Part shown: positions 1 through 7,002 of the stretch, piece after piece
Position numbering within the stretch: position 1 is the first letter of the stretch
Layout: the number at the start of each line of letters is the position of its first letter
Assembly (NCBI GenBank): GCA_937873265.1
Contig: CALMVL010000017.1
Location: 1-46,535, forward strand
Direction: 5' to 3'
Length of the DNA stretch: 46,535 nucleotides
Source: an uncultured Granulicella sp.
GTDB lineage: Bacteria; Acidobacteriota; Terriglobia; Terriglobales; Acidobacteriaceae
Position numbers and translations under genes: made by a program
The notes under the pieces: generated by a model
Told to the model about the DNA's origin: nothing
The model's database searches: none
What the model saw: the letters and a program-made list of their open reading frames with translations, nothing else

Positions 1-308
1 GGGCAGGGGAGGATCGCGCGCGATTGCGCGAGCTGCTGGCGGCGCTCGAGACGAAGCAGCGGTTGGTGGAGCTGTTGAACGCGTACATCGATGCGCGGCA
101 GCAGAGTGTGCGGGTGATCTTTGACCTGGAGGAGCAGGCTCCGGAGATGGCTGGGCTGGTGCTGATTGCGGCCCCGGCGCGGGTTGCCGGGGAGCGGCGG
201 GGTACGGTTGGCGTGATCGGCACGAAGCGAATGGATTACGAGCAGACGATGGGCGCGGTCAGCTACGTGGCGCAGGTCTTTGACCGGGTGCTGTACCCGT
301 CAGGGTGA
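1..308 (+). CDS. hrcA: Heat-inducible transcription repressor HrcA (C-terminal part, 5' truncated by window edge)
   Basis: This is the last ~100 codons of HrcA, the repressor that binds CIRCE operators and shuts off class I heat-shock genes. The reading frame is open from base 3, so the gene starts before the window. The visible part carries the family's closing signature, a Gly-Val-Ile-Gly stretch followed by Lys-Arg-Met-Asp-Tyr (the usual form is VIGP.RMDY), then a helix ending near Asp-Arg-Val-Leu. The identity is reinforced by grpE and dnaJ directly downstream, the classic hrcA-grpE-dnaJ order. No CIRCE element is visible inside the window; it would be expected upstream of the missing start. 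The stop TGA at 306-308 is followed within about 110 bases by grpE, so the three genes are probably cotranscribed. Confidence 0.9.
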   Translation, partial: AGEDRARLRELLAALETKQRLVELLNAYIDARQQSVRVIFDLEEQAPEMAGLVLIAAPARVAGERRGTVGVIGTKRMDYEQTMGAVSYVAQVFDRVLYPSG

Positions 309-421
309 GGGCAGAGATGAATGAGGCGGGGGACGACCGGGCATTTGGACGGTTCGCGCGATGGGCGCGCATGGGCAACAATAAGAGAGATGACACAGCA
401 GAGGCAGGAGGAGACGGGCAT

Positions 422-973
422 ATGCAGGAGGAACGCGCAGGTCAGGACGGAGTGACGGAGGTTCTGGAGCCGGAGATGGTTGCCGAGGCGGCAAAGCCGC
501 AGGAGGTCTCGTCGGCGGAGCTGGAGCAAGTACGCGGCGAGCGGGATCAGCTGAAGGATCGGCTGGCACGGCTGCAGGCGGAGTTCGACAATGCTCGCAA
601 GCGCGAGGCCAAGGAGAAGCAGGACGCGCGGGACTACGCGGTGCAGAGCGCGGTGGAGCCGTTCCTGGGGGTGATGGATAACTTTGGCCTGGCGTTGAAG
701 GCGCAGGGTTCGGCCGAGCAACTCAAGGCCGGTGTGGAGATGATTGTGAAGCAGATGGAAGACGCGCTGAAGAGTTTGAACGTCCAGCCGGTGGAGACGG
801 TAGGAGCGCAGTTCGATCCGCGGGTGCATGAGGCACTGGGCAGTCTGGAGACCAAAGAGTTTCCGGATCATCAGATTCTGGAAGAGATTCGGCGAGGGTA
901 TAAGCTGCGCGACAAGCTGCTGCGGCCGGCGATGGTGAAGATTGCCTCGAATCCGAACCAGGTTAGCGAATAG
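422..973 (+). CDS. grpE: GrpE nucleotide exchange factor of DnaK
   Basis: GrpE releases ADP from DnaK and resets the Hsp70 folding cycle in the cytoplasm. The protein has an acidic, disordered N-terminus, a long charged coiled coil (about residues 28-75, containing LQAEFDN and RKREAKEK), then the beta-rich head with the family motif around FDPRVHEAL and a C-terminal GYKLRDKLLRPAMVKI. I chose ATG 422 because an AGGAGGAG sequence lies 8-9 bases upstream and gives 183 residues, normal for the family. The frame stays open upstream to GTG 305, with ATGs at 317 and 371, so a longer N-terminus of up to 39 residues cannot be excluded; 317 also has a weak GAGGG. It sits between hrcA and dnaJ in a heat-shock operon. 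Confidence 0.93.
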   Translation: MQEERAGQDGVTEVLEPEMVAEAAKPQEVSSAELEQVRGERDQLKDRLARLQAEFDNARKREAKEKQDARDYAVQSAVEPFLGVMDNFGLALKAQGSAEQLKAGVEMIVKQMEDALKSLNVQPVETVGAQFDPRVHEALGSLETKEFPDHQILEEIRRGYKLRDKLLRPAMVKIASNPNQVSE

Positions 974-1030
974 GCAGGGTGTTGGCGTCCGACGCGAGTT
1001 GGGCAGAGAGACAGATTTCGAGACGGGAAG

Positions 1031-2194
1031 ATGAGCGCAACGGCAGACGTGACCAAGATTGACTATTACGAGCTATTGAGTGTTTCGCGAACGGCCTCCG
1101 ACGGGGAGATCAAGACGGCATACCGGAAGCTGGCAATGCAGTACCATCCGGACCGGAACCCGAATAATCCCGAGGCGGAAGAGAAGTTCAAGGCGTGCAG
1201 CGAGGCGTATAGCGTGCTGAGCGACCCGGAGAAGCGGGCGGCGTACGACCGCTACGGTCATGCAGCGTTTCAGGGCGGCGCGGGCGGCGGGAATCCGTTT
1301 GCCGGCGGGGGATTTCCGGGCGGAAATGTGCAGGACCTGGGGGACATCTTCGGCGACCTGTTTGGCGAAATGTTCAACATGGGGGGGTCGGGCGCGGGCG
1401 GGCGGAAGGGCTCGCGCACGCAGCGCGGCCGCGACATCCAGTATGGGCTGACGCTCGAGTTTGAGGAGGCGGTCTTTGGGAAGGAGCGGGAGATCACCTT
1501 CCGGCGCATGGAGACGTGCGTGGAGTGCAAGGGGACGGGAGCGGCGCGCGGAAAGAGCCCGGTGACGTGCACGCAGTGCGATGGGCGCGGGCAGATCCGA
1601 ATGCAGCAGGGATTCTTTTCGGTGGCGCGGACGTGTCCGGTGTGCCATGGGACGGGGACGCTGATCGTGGATCCGTGCGGGGTGTGCCGGGGCGAGACGC
1701 GGGTGCAGCGGGAGCACACAATTCTAGTGAAGGTGCCGGCGGGCGTCGAGCAGGAGACGCGCATCCGGTATCAGGGCGAGGGCGAGGCGGGTAAGTTTGC
1801 CGGGCCCGCGGGCGATCTGTATGTTGTGCTGAATGTGAAGGCGCACGCGTTCTTCGAACGGGACGGCGATGATCTCCACTGCGTGCTGCCGGTGTCGTTT
1901 CCGCAGGCGGCGCTGGGGACGGAGCTGGAGCTGCAGACGCTGGAGGGTGTGGAACTGATCAAGGTGCCGGAGGGAACGCAGAGCGGCAGGGTGGTCCGGC
2001 TGAAGGGCAAGGGCGTGCCGCACCTGAACGATCGGGGGAAGGGCGATCTGATGGTGGAGGTGCGTGTGGCGACGCCGACCAAGCTCACCAAAGAGCAGCG
2101 GGAGCTGATGCGGCAGCTGAGCGAGAGCATGATGGTGGAGAACAAGCCGCACTCGCGGGGGCTGTTCGACAAGGTGAAGGAGATTTTCAGCTAA
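1031..2194 (+). CDS. dnaJ: Chaperone DnaJ (Hsp40)
   Basis: DnaJ delivers unfolded substrates to DnaK and stimulates its ATPase. At 387 residues it is a full type I DnaJ: a J domain (about residues 11-75) with the invariant HPD at 39-41, a Gly/Phe-rich linker (about 80-125), a cysteine-rich zinc domain (about 162-225), and two beta-barrel substrate domains. The four zinc repeats read CVECKGTG, CTQCDGRG, CPVCHGTG and CGVCRGET. The last departs from CxxCxGxG by having Thr at the final Gly, but all eight cysteines are present. The gene follows grpE after 57 bases and converges on rsmE, whose stop lies 40 bases beyond. Confidence 0.97.
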   Translation: MSATADVTKIDYYELLSVSRTASDGEIKTAYRKLAMQYHPDRNPNNPEAEEKFKACSEAYSVLSDPEKRAAYDRYGHAAFQGGAGGGNPFAGGGFPGGNVQDLGDIFGDLFGEMFNMGGSGAGGRKGSRTQRGRDIQYGLTLEFEEAVFGKEREITFRRMETCVECKGTGAARGKSPVTCTQCDGRGQIRMQQGFFSVARTCPVCHGTGTLIVDPCGVCRGETRVQREHTILVKVPAGVEQETRIRYQGEGEAGKFAGPAGDLYVVLNVKAHAFFERDGDDLHCVLPVSFPQAALGTELELQTLEGVELIKVPEGTQSGRVVRLKGKGVPHLNDRGKGDLMVEVRVATPTKLTKEQRELMRQLSESMMVENKPHSRGLFDKVKEIFS

Positions 2195-2234
2195 CGTCCG
2201 TAATGCGGTGTGGCGAGCAGGGCGTAACGCGGCC

Positions 2235-3002
2235 TTAGCTCGCGGATGGGCTGCGTCCGGAGGTCTGCGGGAACGTGGTTCCGCTGAGGATGGATGAGGC
2301 GACGGCCACGGCGGCGATTGCGGCAGTTTCGGCGCGGAGGATGCGGGGGCCGAGGGTGACGGAGTGCCAGGCGTGCTCGTGGAAGAGCTGGAGTTCTTCG
2401 GGGGTCCAGCCGCCTTCGGGGCCGATGGCGAGGGCGACGGAGTCGGTGGGATGCGTTTCGAGGGCTTGCCGGAGGGGGGTGGCCTGTTCGACTTCGCTGA
2501 GCAGGATGTGGATGGTGCTCGCTTCGGTGGCGAGGGCGGTTTTGAGCGGGGTGGGGTCGGCGATTTCGGGGATGGACGAGCGGCGGGACTGCTTGGAGGC
2601 TTCGAGGACGATGCGGCGCCAGCGTTCGACACGCTTCGCGGATGCCTGAGCGAGGTGTTTTTCGGTGCGGCGCGCGAGGATGGGGGTGATGCGGGCGACG
2701 CCGAGCTCGGTAGCTTTTTCGATACCCCACTCGAGGTGGTCGAACTTGAAGATGGCGAGAAGCAGATGGAGGGGGAGGGTCGAGTCGGATTCGAGCTCTT
2801 CGTGGAGGGTGAACTCGACCTCGGGGTTCGGGCCGGGGCGGACGGTGGTGATCTCGGCGCGATGCACAAAGCCGTTGGCGACGATGTCGTAGATCTGGCC
2901 GGTTTCGGCGCGGAGGACGCGGGCGAGATGGTCGGCCTGGTCTCCGGTGAGGGAGGCGGTGCGGTCGGTCCAGGTGTTGGCGATGAAGCGGCGGCGGGTC
3001 AT
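2235..3002 (-). CDS. rsmE: 16S rRNA (uracil-1498-N3)-methyltransferase RsmE
   Basis: RsmE is a SPOUT-class methyltransferase that uses S-adenosylmethionine to methylate U1498 of 16S rRNA. The 255-residue protein has an N-terminal PUA-like domain (MTRRRFI... with DHLARVLRAE) and a C-terminal trefoil-knot domain. The knot motifs are clear: IGPEGGWTPEE near residue 190 and LGPRILRAETA near 220, which together form the cofactor pocket. The stretch WGIEKATELGV is another family hallmark. Length is typical. The gene lies 12 bases after the stop of the membrane protein at 3015-3626, so they are probably cotranscribed. The start codon is ATG 3002; its Shine-Dalgarno is weak, consistent with translational coupling. 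Confidence 0.95.
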   Translation of the reverse strand: MTRRRFIANTWTDRTASLTGDQADHLARVLRAETGQIYDIVANGFVHRAEITTVRPGPNPEVEFTLHEELESDSTLPLHLLLAIFKFDHLEWGIEKATELGVARITPILARRTEKHLAQASAKRVERWRRIVLEASKQSRRSSIPEIADPTPLKTALATEASTIHILLSEVEQATPLRQALETHPTDSVALAIGPEGGWTPEELQLFHEHAWHSVTLGPRILRAETAAIAAVAVASSILSGTTFPQTSGRSPSAS

Positions 3003-3014
3003 GGCGGGTTTCGC

Positions 3015-3626
3015 TTAGTTGCCCTGCTGTGCGGGCCGGGCCGGATCGTTCGGGATAACGACGGTTTGCGCGGCCTGATGGTAGAGGGTGACGGTGAGGG
3101 TTGCCTCTTTACGTTGGTCCCACACGGCCTGAGTCGCGGGGAAGTGCAGGATCACGAAGCCTTCGGCAGTTTTGCCGGGAGCGATCTCGGTTTCGCGGAG
3201 AAGAGGCGAGCCGGCGGTATCGGCCAGCCGTTTGACGGCGGGAAAGCTGACGTAGAGGTTGGGCAGGTCGGGGTGTTCGACGGCGCTGGTGGTGACGGGC
3301 TCGTTGCCGGTGGGGTTGTTGTCGGCGGGTGTGAGCGTGGCGGTGATGTCGCTGATAAATATCGGCAGGCGGAGCTGGTCGGTGAGCCGGACGTGTGCCA
3401 CAACGTAGAGGTCGTCTTGTGCGGCGTCCTGACCGATGACCGTCGATTCAGACTTGAAGACGGTGTGCGCGGCGTACAGGTTGACGTGGGTAACGTTGAG
3501 GTCGGCGGTGCGGTGCGGCGTGAAGCGGAGCAGCGCGTAGAGCGCAGCGGAGACGATCAGGAGAGTCAGCAGGATGGGTAGGAGCAGGTTGCGCCGCGCG
3601 GGCTGCGAAAAGGTGAGATCGGCCAC
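3015..3626 (-). CDS. Membrane-anchored protein of unknown function
   Basis: I do not recognise a characterised family. The 203-residue protein starts with a short basic segment and one strong membrane helix (about residues 12-33, LLLPILLTLLIVSAALYALL), leaving a C-terminal domain of about 165 residues that is predicted to lie outside the cytoplasm. That domain is beta-rich (VTHVNLYAAHT, DDLYVVAHVRLTD, ATLTVTLYHQ), resembling immunoglobulin-like or DUF4352-like folds; this resemblance is only an impression. The start is GTG 3626, the first start codon before the helix. It lies between aroK and rsmE on the same strand, 87 bases after aroK, so it may share a transcript with both. It may be lineage-specific. 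Confidence 0.75.
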   Translation of the reverse strand: MADLTFSQPARRNLLLPILLTLLIVSAALYALLRFTPHRTADLNVTHVNLYAAHTVFKSESTVIGQDAAQDDLYVVAHVRLTDQLRLPIFISDITATLTPADNNPTGNEPVTTSAVEHPDLPNLYVSFPAVKRLADTAGSPLLRETEIAPGKTAEGFVILHFPATQAVWDQRKEATLTVTLYHQAAQTVVIPNDPARPAQQGN

Positions 3627-3713
3627 GAGGTTGAGGATAGCAGCGACGGGTAGGGTGACGTTGGCCGCCGGAACGCAACGAGCTGAGGCGGATCGGTCCT
3701 GAGTGCGAAGAAC

Positions 3714-4319
3714 TTAGAGGCTGTCCTTGCCGGGTGTGAGCACCGCGAGAATGGCGTCCGCGACGGACGCGGGGTCAAGCTCGGCCGTGTTGACGGTGTG
3801 GCGGGCGAGGCGGCGATACAAGGGCTGGCGCTCGGCGAAGCGGAGCTGGGCGACGGCGGGGTCGGCGAGGACGGGCCGAGGCAAGTTCTGCAGCATGCAC
3901 CGGTCGAAGAGGGTGGGGAAGGGAGCGTCGAGGAAGAAGACGACGGTGCCGGGGGTTTGTTCCAGCAGAAGGCGGTTGGTGAGGGTTTCGGGAGCGCCGC
4001 CACCGAGGGCAAGGATGGTTTCGGTTCGGCGCAGGGCGGCGGCGAGGGCGGTGGATTCGAGACGGCGGAAGCCGCGCTCGCCTTCGCGCTCGAAGAGTTC
4101 GGGGACGGTGGCTCCGGTGCGGTCTTCGATGGAGCGGTCGAGGTCGAGGAAGCTCCATCCGAGACGCTCCGCCAAGAGCGCGCCGACGGTGGATTTGCCG
4201 ACGCCCATGAAGCCGGTGAGGACGAGACGGCGGGTCGCGGTGGTGAGCAGCGGTTTGCTGGGGGGTACGGTAGCGGTGGTGAGAGGGGTTGGCAGAGCGG
4301 CGGCGAATGCAGTGGACAT
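3714..4319 (-). CDS. aroK: Shikimate kinase
   Basis: Shikimate kinase phosphorylates shikimate at the 3-hydroxyl, the fifth step of the pathway to chorismate and hence to Phe, Tyr and Trp. The P-loop GFMGVGKST lies at residues 36-44, a shikimate-binding Asp in DLD near 60, the Gly-rich substrate loop GGGAP near 106, and an Arg-containing lid segment (LPRPVL) near 140. The first 30 residues are an extra Ala/Thr/Pro-rich tail; an initiation site nearer the P-loop is possible, but ATG 4319 has GAGG 8 bases upstream. The 190-base segment upstream holds a short aromatic-rich reading frame and an intrinsic hairpin, listed separately, which suggest transcriptional attenuation. No other shikimate-pathway gene is adjacent. 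Confidence 0.95.
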   Translation of the reverse strand: MSTAFAAALPTPLTTATVPPSKPLLTTATRRLVLTGFMGVGKSTVGALLAERLGWSFLDLDRSIEDRTGATVPELFEREGERGFRRLESTALAAALRRTETILALGGGAPETLTNRLLLEQTPGTVVFFLDAPFPTLFDRCMLQNLPRPVLADPAVAQLRFAERQPLYRRLARHTVNTAELDPASVADAILAVLTPGKDSL

Positions 4320-4355
4320 CGGGTTGACCTCAGCTTGGCTTCCGGCTACAGATGG

Positions 4356-4388
4356 GAAAAGAAAAGCCGCGACCTGGGGGTCGCGGCT
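4356..4388 (-). terminator. Intrinsic terminator hairpin in the aroK leader (candidate attenuator)
   Basis: On the minus strand AGCCGCGACC pairs perfectly with GGTCGCGGCT (10 bp, loop CCCA; plus-strand arms 4365-4374 and 4379-4388) and is followed by TTTTCTTTT. It lies 37 bases before the aroK start and 26 bases after the stop of the aromatic-rich leader frame. It could simply end the sigma/anti-sigma transcript, whose last gene stops at 4563, about 175 bases upstream. An attenuator role is suggested because GGTCGTG (plus 4427-4433) can pair with CGCGACC in the 5' arm of the hairpin (plus 4379-4385). Confidence 0.8.
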
Positions 4389-4413
4389 CGGGGGTCCTGT
4401 GGATCTCTGTCGA

Positions 4414-4491
4414 TCAGAGCTGCACGCACGACCACCTCGCCGCTGGTTGCCACCAGTAGCAGTAGGTAAATCGCGCGGTGTGACGGTACAT
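4414..4491 (-). CDS. Candidate aromatic leader peptide of aroK (25 codons)
   Basis: A 25-codon frame begins at ATG 4491 and ends at TGA 4414-4416. An AGGA Shine-Dalgarno (4497-4500) is 5 bases upstream; an in-frame ATG also exists at 4497. The predicted peptide begins Met-Tyr-Arg-His and contains Phe-Thr-Tyr-Cys-Tyr-Trp-Trp-Gln-Pro followed by Ala-Ala-Arg-Trp. Seven of 25 residues are aromatic (3 Tyr, 1 Phe, 3 Trp), including tandem TGG codons. The Trp codons form the left side of a small hairpin (CTGGT/ACCAG, plus 4443-4456). A terminator follows the stop and then aroK. This is the layout of attenuation leaders such as trpL. There is no homology evidence, and a chance reading frame is the main alternative. 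Confidence 0.6.
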   Translation of the reverse strand: MYRHTARFTYCYWWQPAARWSCVQL

Positions 4492-4507
4492 GAGCATCCT
4501 GAGTGAG

Positions 4508-4536
4508 AGAGTATCGGGTTCGGCTGCGGCTGGCAA
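4508..4536 (-). promoter_or_regulatory. Candidate sigma70-type promoter for the aroK leader
   Basis: The minus strand reads TTGCCA (plus 4531-4536), a 17-base spacer, then TACTCT (plus 4508-4513). The -35 box matches consensus at five of six positions and spacing is ideal; the -10 box is poor (three of six). Transcription would start just before the leader's AGGA, giving a very short untranslated region. It lies between the anti-sigma-like gene stop (4563) and the leader frame, where an independent aroK promoter would be needed. Confidence 0.35.
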
Positions 4537-4562
4537 CTCCTATTCAGTCGTTCCCTGCGAAG

Positions 4563-4850
4563 TTATGGTTCATCGCCGGCCGCGGCGATCTTGAGTTTGC
4601 CCTGGATGCTGTTCCAGACGGCGTCGCTCGGCTCGGCTTGGGCTGGTTCGAGCAGGCTCCGTGCGGCTTCAGCGATGTACTCGAGGTCGCGCACGAGGGC
4701 GGCGCAGTCCGGGTGATGGTTCAGGAAACTGGAGAAGGCGGGATCATCACTGATCCGCCCATTGTGGGTGGCAAAGAGCTCGGGCAGGTGCTCCTCAAAC
4801 TGAGAGGGCGTCATGGTGTTCAGGTCGAGAGATGCCCCGCCGTCGTTCAT
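4563..4850 (-). CDS. Small anti-sigma-factor-like protein, partner of the ECF sigma factor
   Basis: The 95-residue protein begins at ATG 4850, which overlaps the sigma-factor stop by ATGA, the usual sign of translational coupling between an ECF sigma factor and its regulator. The middle part ([10 protein letters not shown] ... [15 protein letters not shown] ... AARSLL) resembles the helix of zinc-finger anti-sigma domains, and the end ([14 protein letters not shown]) resembles tails of acidobacterial anti-sigma proteins. However, only one cysteine is present, so the canonical His-x3-Cys-x2-Cys metal site is incomplete, and no membrane helix is seen. It is therefore likely a soluble cytoplasmic protein. 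Assignment rests mainly on position; a longer reading from 4955 would overlap the sigma gene and is rejected. Confidence 0.7.
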   Translation of the reverse strand: MNDGGASLDLNTMTPSQFEEHLPELFATHNGRISDDPAFSSFLNHHPDCAALVRDLEYIAEAARSLLEPAQAEPSDAVWNSIQGKLKIAAAGDEP

Positions 4851-5503
4851 TGCACCGCCTCCTTGAGCTCTGGCAGATGTTCGGTCTGCCGGAGAAGTTC
4901 GCGCAGCTTCAGGCGAGCCTTGTGCAGCTGCGACTTGCTGTTGCCGGTGGAGCACTCGAGCATGGTTGCAATCTCGTTGTGCTCAAAGCCTTCCACGTCA
5001 TGGAGAACAAAGACCATGCGGTAGCCAGGGGGAAGGGAACCGACAGCGCGTTCGAGCGCGACGCGGTCGACCGAGCCCGAGAGCTGCGGGTCGCGGCTGC
5101 CGAAGTCGCGTTTCGGGGCGTCCTCCTCGGAGGGGTTGATGGTCTCTTCGAGCGAGACCAGCTGCAGACCCTTCTTGCGCAGGTGCATGAGGACGAGGTT
5201 GACGGTAAGCCGATGGAGCCAGGTGGAGAAAGCAGACTCACCGCGGAAAGAGCCGATTTTGCGAAACAGGTGGAGAAAGGCTTCCTGCGTCATGTCTTCG
5301 GCTTCGGAGACGTTACCGAGCATGCGCAAGCAAAGCGTGTAGACCCGCCGCTTATGGAGCGCGTACAGCTTCGAGAACGCTTCTGCGTCGCCGTTCTTTG
5401 CGCTTTCAATCGCTTCCGCTTCGCCGACGATGGGAGGATTCCGCTTGAACAAGCCGGGAGAGGGTTTTGTTTGCGTCATAGATGGTGAGCCTTCGAGATG
5501 CAT
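4847..5503 (-). CDS. ECF-family RNA polymerase sigma factor (RpoE-like)
   Basis: The 218-residue protein has the two-domain ECF layout: sigma region 2 (about residues 38-105) with [25 protein letters not shown], the polymerase-binding and -10 recognition part, and region 4 (about 145-205) with [26 protein letters not shown], a helix-turn-helix for the -35 element. An acidic linker joins them. ATG 5503 is chosen because AGGAGGGG sits 7 bases upstream; an internal ATG at residue 9 is less well placed. The gene overlaps the downstream anti-sigma-like gene by 4 bases. Which promoters it reads cannot be told from the sequence; no clear autoregulatory GAAC-type promoter was found in the 160 bases upstream. 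Confidence 0.93.
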   Translation of the reverse strand: MHLEGSPSMTQTKPSPGLFKRNPPIVGEAEAIESAKNGDAEAFSKLYALHKRRVYTLCLRMLGNVSEAEDMTQEAFLHLFRKIGSFRGESAFSTWLHRLTVNLVLMHLRKKGLQLVSLEETINPSEEDAPKRDFGSRDPQLSGSVDRVALERAVGSLPPGYRMVFVLHDVEGFEHNEIATMLECSTGNSKSQLHKARLKLRELLRQTEHLPELKEAVQ

Positions 5504-5663
5504 TTGAACTCCCCTCCTGACGGCGTCCTCAATCGCCAGGGGGTGGGCACTCTCTCAAGCCTACCGCAACGGGCTGGTCTCGCTCTACCTCCAATAGGAG
5601 AAGATGGAGCGGAGAAAGGTTGTGCCCTGGCAGAAAGATGGGGGATTGCCACGGGAGGCGCGA

Positions 5664-6821
5664 TCACGAGCCGATGAAGCGGGCATAGAGAGAACGGGCG
5701 AGCGAGGGATCGGTTGTGCCCTGGATGAGGGCGCGGCCGTCGGGAAAGAGAACCAGGGTGTGCGGTCCGCGGCGGAAGCGCAGAAGGAGGTCGTTCGAGC
5801 GGAGATCTTCGACCTCGGGGTGGGCGGCGAGGCGGTTGCGCAATGTGGGGAGGTCGATCGGCCGATGATGCTCGTGGATCTGGACGGAGTTGCGGCCGCA
5901 CAGGGTGATGTGCGGGCGGGCTGTGCCGGCGAGATGGGAGAAGTTTCGATGCCCGCAGACCTGGCAGACGGGGTCGGGCGAGGCGGCGTTGATCTCCGAG
6001 CGGCTGAGGCTGGAGCCGGGGAGCGATGGCCAGAGGTCGATCGAGAGAAGGGAGCGGCGCATGGTTTCGGGTTGGCCGGTCAGGAGCTTAAGCGTTTCGG
6101 TGACCTGGAGTGAGGCGGCGAGGTTGACGGCTGTGGCGAGGATGCCGGCGGTGTCGCAGGTCTCGACGGGACCGGATGGCGGGTCGGGAAAGAGGCAGGC
6201 GAGGCAGGCCGTGGGCTGCCAGGCGACGGTGGCGCCGGCCGCGGGGGCGGGCAGGATGTTCATGGTTGCGGCGTACGCTCCGATGGCGGCGGCGTAGATC
6301 CAGGGTTTTGCCTGCTGGACGGCGTAGTCGTTGAGCAGATAGCGGGTTTCGAAATTGTCGGTTCCGTCAAGAATCACGTCGGCCGGGCCGAGAAGGTCGT
6401 GGAGGTTACCGGGAACGAGGTCAACGACGTGAGCGTGGAGTGAGACGGCGGAGTTGAAGAGGCCGATCTTGCGCCGGGCGGCCTCGGCTTTGGGCAGGGC
6501 GAGGCGAGCATCCCCTTCGTCGAAGAGCATCTGGCGCTGGAGGTTGGAGGGCTCGACGAAGTCGCGGTCAATCAGGGTGAGGGCGCCGATGCCCGCGCGC
6601 CCGAGCATCGAGGCAGCGGCGGCACCGGTGGCTCCGCAGCCGACGATGGCGACGTGGCTGCGGGCGAGGCGGTGCTGGCCGTGACGCCCGATGCCGCGGA
6701 AGAGAATCTGGCGGGAGTAGCGGTCAGCATCCGCCGGACTGAGGCCACTGGGCTCTGCCGCCTTGGCGTCCGGGAGTGCTGGGCTTGGTTCCGGAACGGC
6801 TTGAACGAGGGGCTTGGTCAT
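5664..6821 (-). CDS. ThiF/MoeB/HesA-family adenylyltransferase
   Basis: Members activate the C-terminal glycine of ubiquitin-like sulfur carriers (ThiS, MoaD) by adenylation. The 385-residue protein has an entry motif RYSRQILFRGIG, the nucleotide-binding loop VGCGATGAAAASMLGRAGIG, the DRDFVEPSNLQRQ segment, and the TDNFETRYLLND motif. Zinc cysteines are present as CLAC and CQVC. ETCDTAGILA follows the first pair. After the E1-like core (about residues 30-275) comes an extra ~90-residue domain (PHITLCGRNSVQI ... LVLFPDGRALIQGTTD). This two-domain form may serve thiamine or molybdopterin synthesis; no thi gene is adjacent and moaD lies 16 kb away. ATG 6821 is used; the frame is open further upstream but that part looks non-coding. 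Confidence 0.85.
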   Translation of the reverse strand: MTKPLVQAVPEPSPALPDAKAAEPSGLSPADADRYSRQILFRGIGRHGQHRLARSHVAIVGCGATGAAAASMLGRAGIGALTLIDRDFVEPSNLQRQMLFDEGDARLALPKAEAARRKIGLFNSAVSLHAHVVDLVPGNLHDLLGPADVILDGTDNFETRYLLNDYAVQQAKPWIYAAAIGAYAATMNILPAPAAGATVAWQPTACLACLFPDPPSGPVETCDTAGILATAVNLAASLQVTETLKLLTGQPETMRRSLLSIDLWPSLPGSSLSRSEINAASPDPVCQVCGHRNFSHLAGTARPHITLCGRNSVQIHEHHRPIDLPTLRNRLAAHPEVEDLRSNDLLLRFRRGPHTLVLFPDGRALIQGTTDPSLARSLYARFIGS

Positions 6822-6873
6822 GGGCGACGGTTCGCGGCGGCCTTCTTTGTCATAATAGGGGCTGCAGGAAAAC

Positions 6874-6891
6874 TGCGAGGGGCGCCTCGCA
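6874..6891. promoter_or_regulatory. Hairpin-forming inverted repeat in the divergent thiF-like/bamA spacer
   Basis: TGCGAGG (6874-6880) and CCTCGCA (6885-6891) form a perfect 7-bp inverted repeat with a 4-base loop, in the 180-base region between two divergent genes. It could be an operator or part of a leader. No motif family was recognised. Confidence 0.3.
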
Positions 6892-7002
6892 CGTAGTCTT
6901 TCTAAGGAAGCGAGACCACGCCAGACAACGGAGCGCGCGTGGGGCTCCGTGAAGGCCTGGGAGACGGGCGTCTCTGGCGCAGGGAACAGAGGAGATTGGT
7001 TG

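Noticed and set aside
1724-2869. Long minus-strand frame spanning the end of dnaJ and rsmE
   Set aside because: Ser/Pro/Arg-rich translation in a different frame from rsmE and antisense to dnaJ; both real genes are unmistakable.
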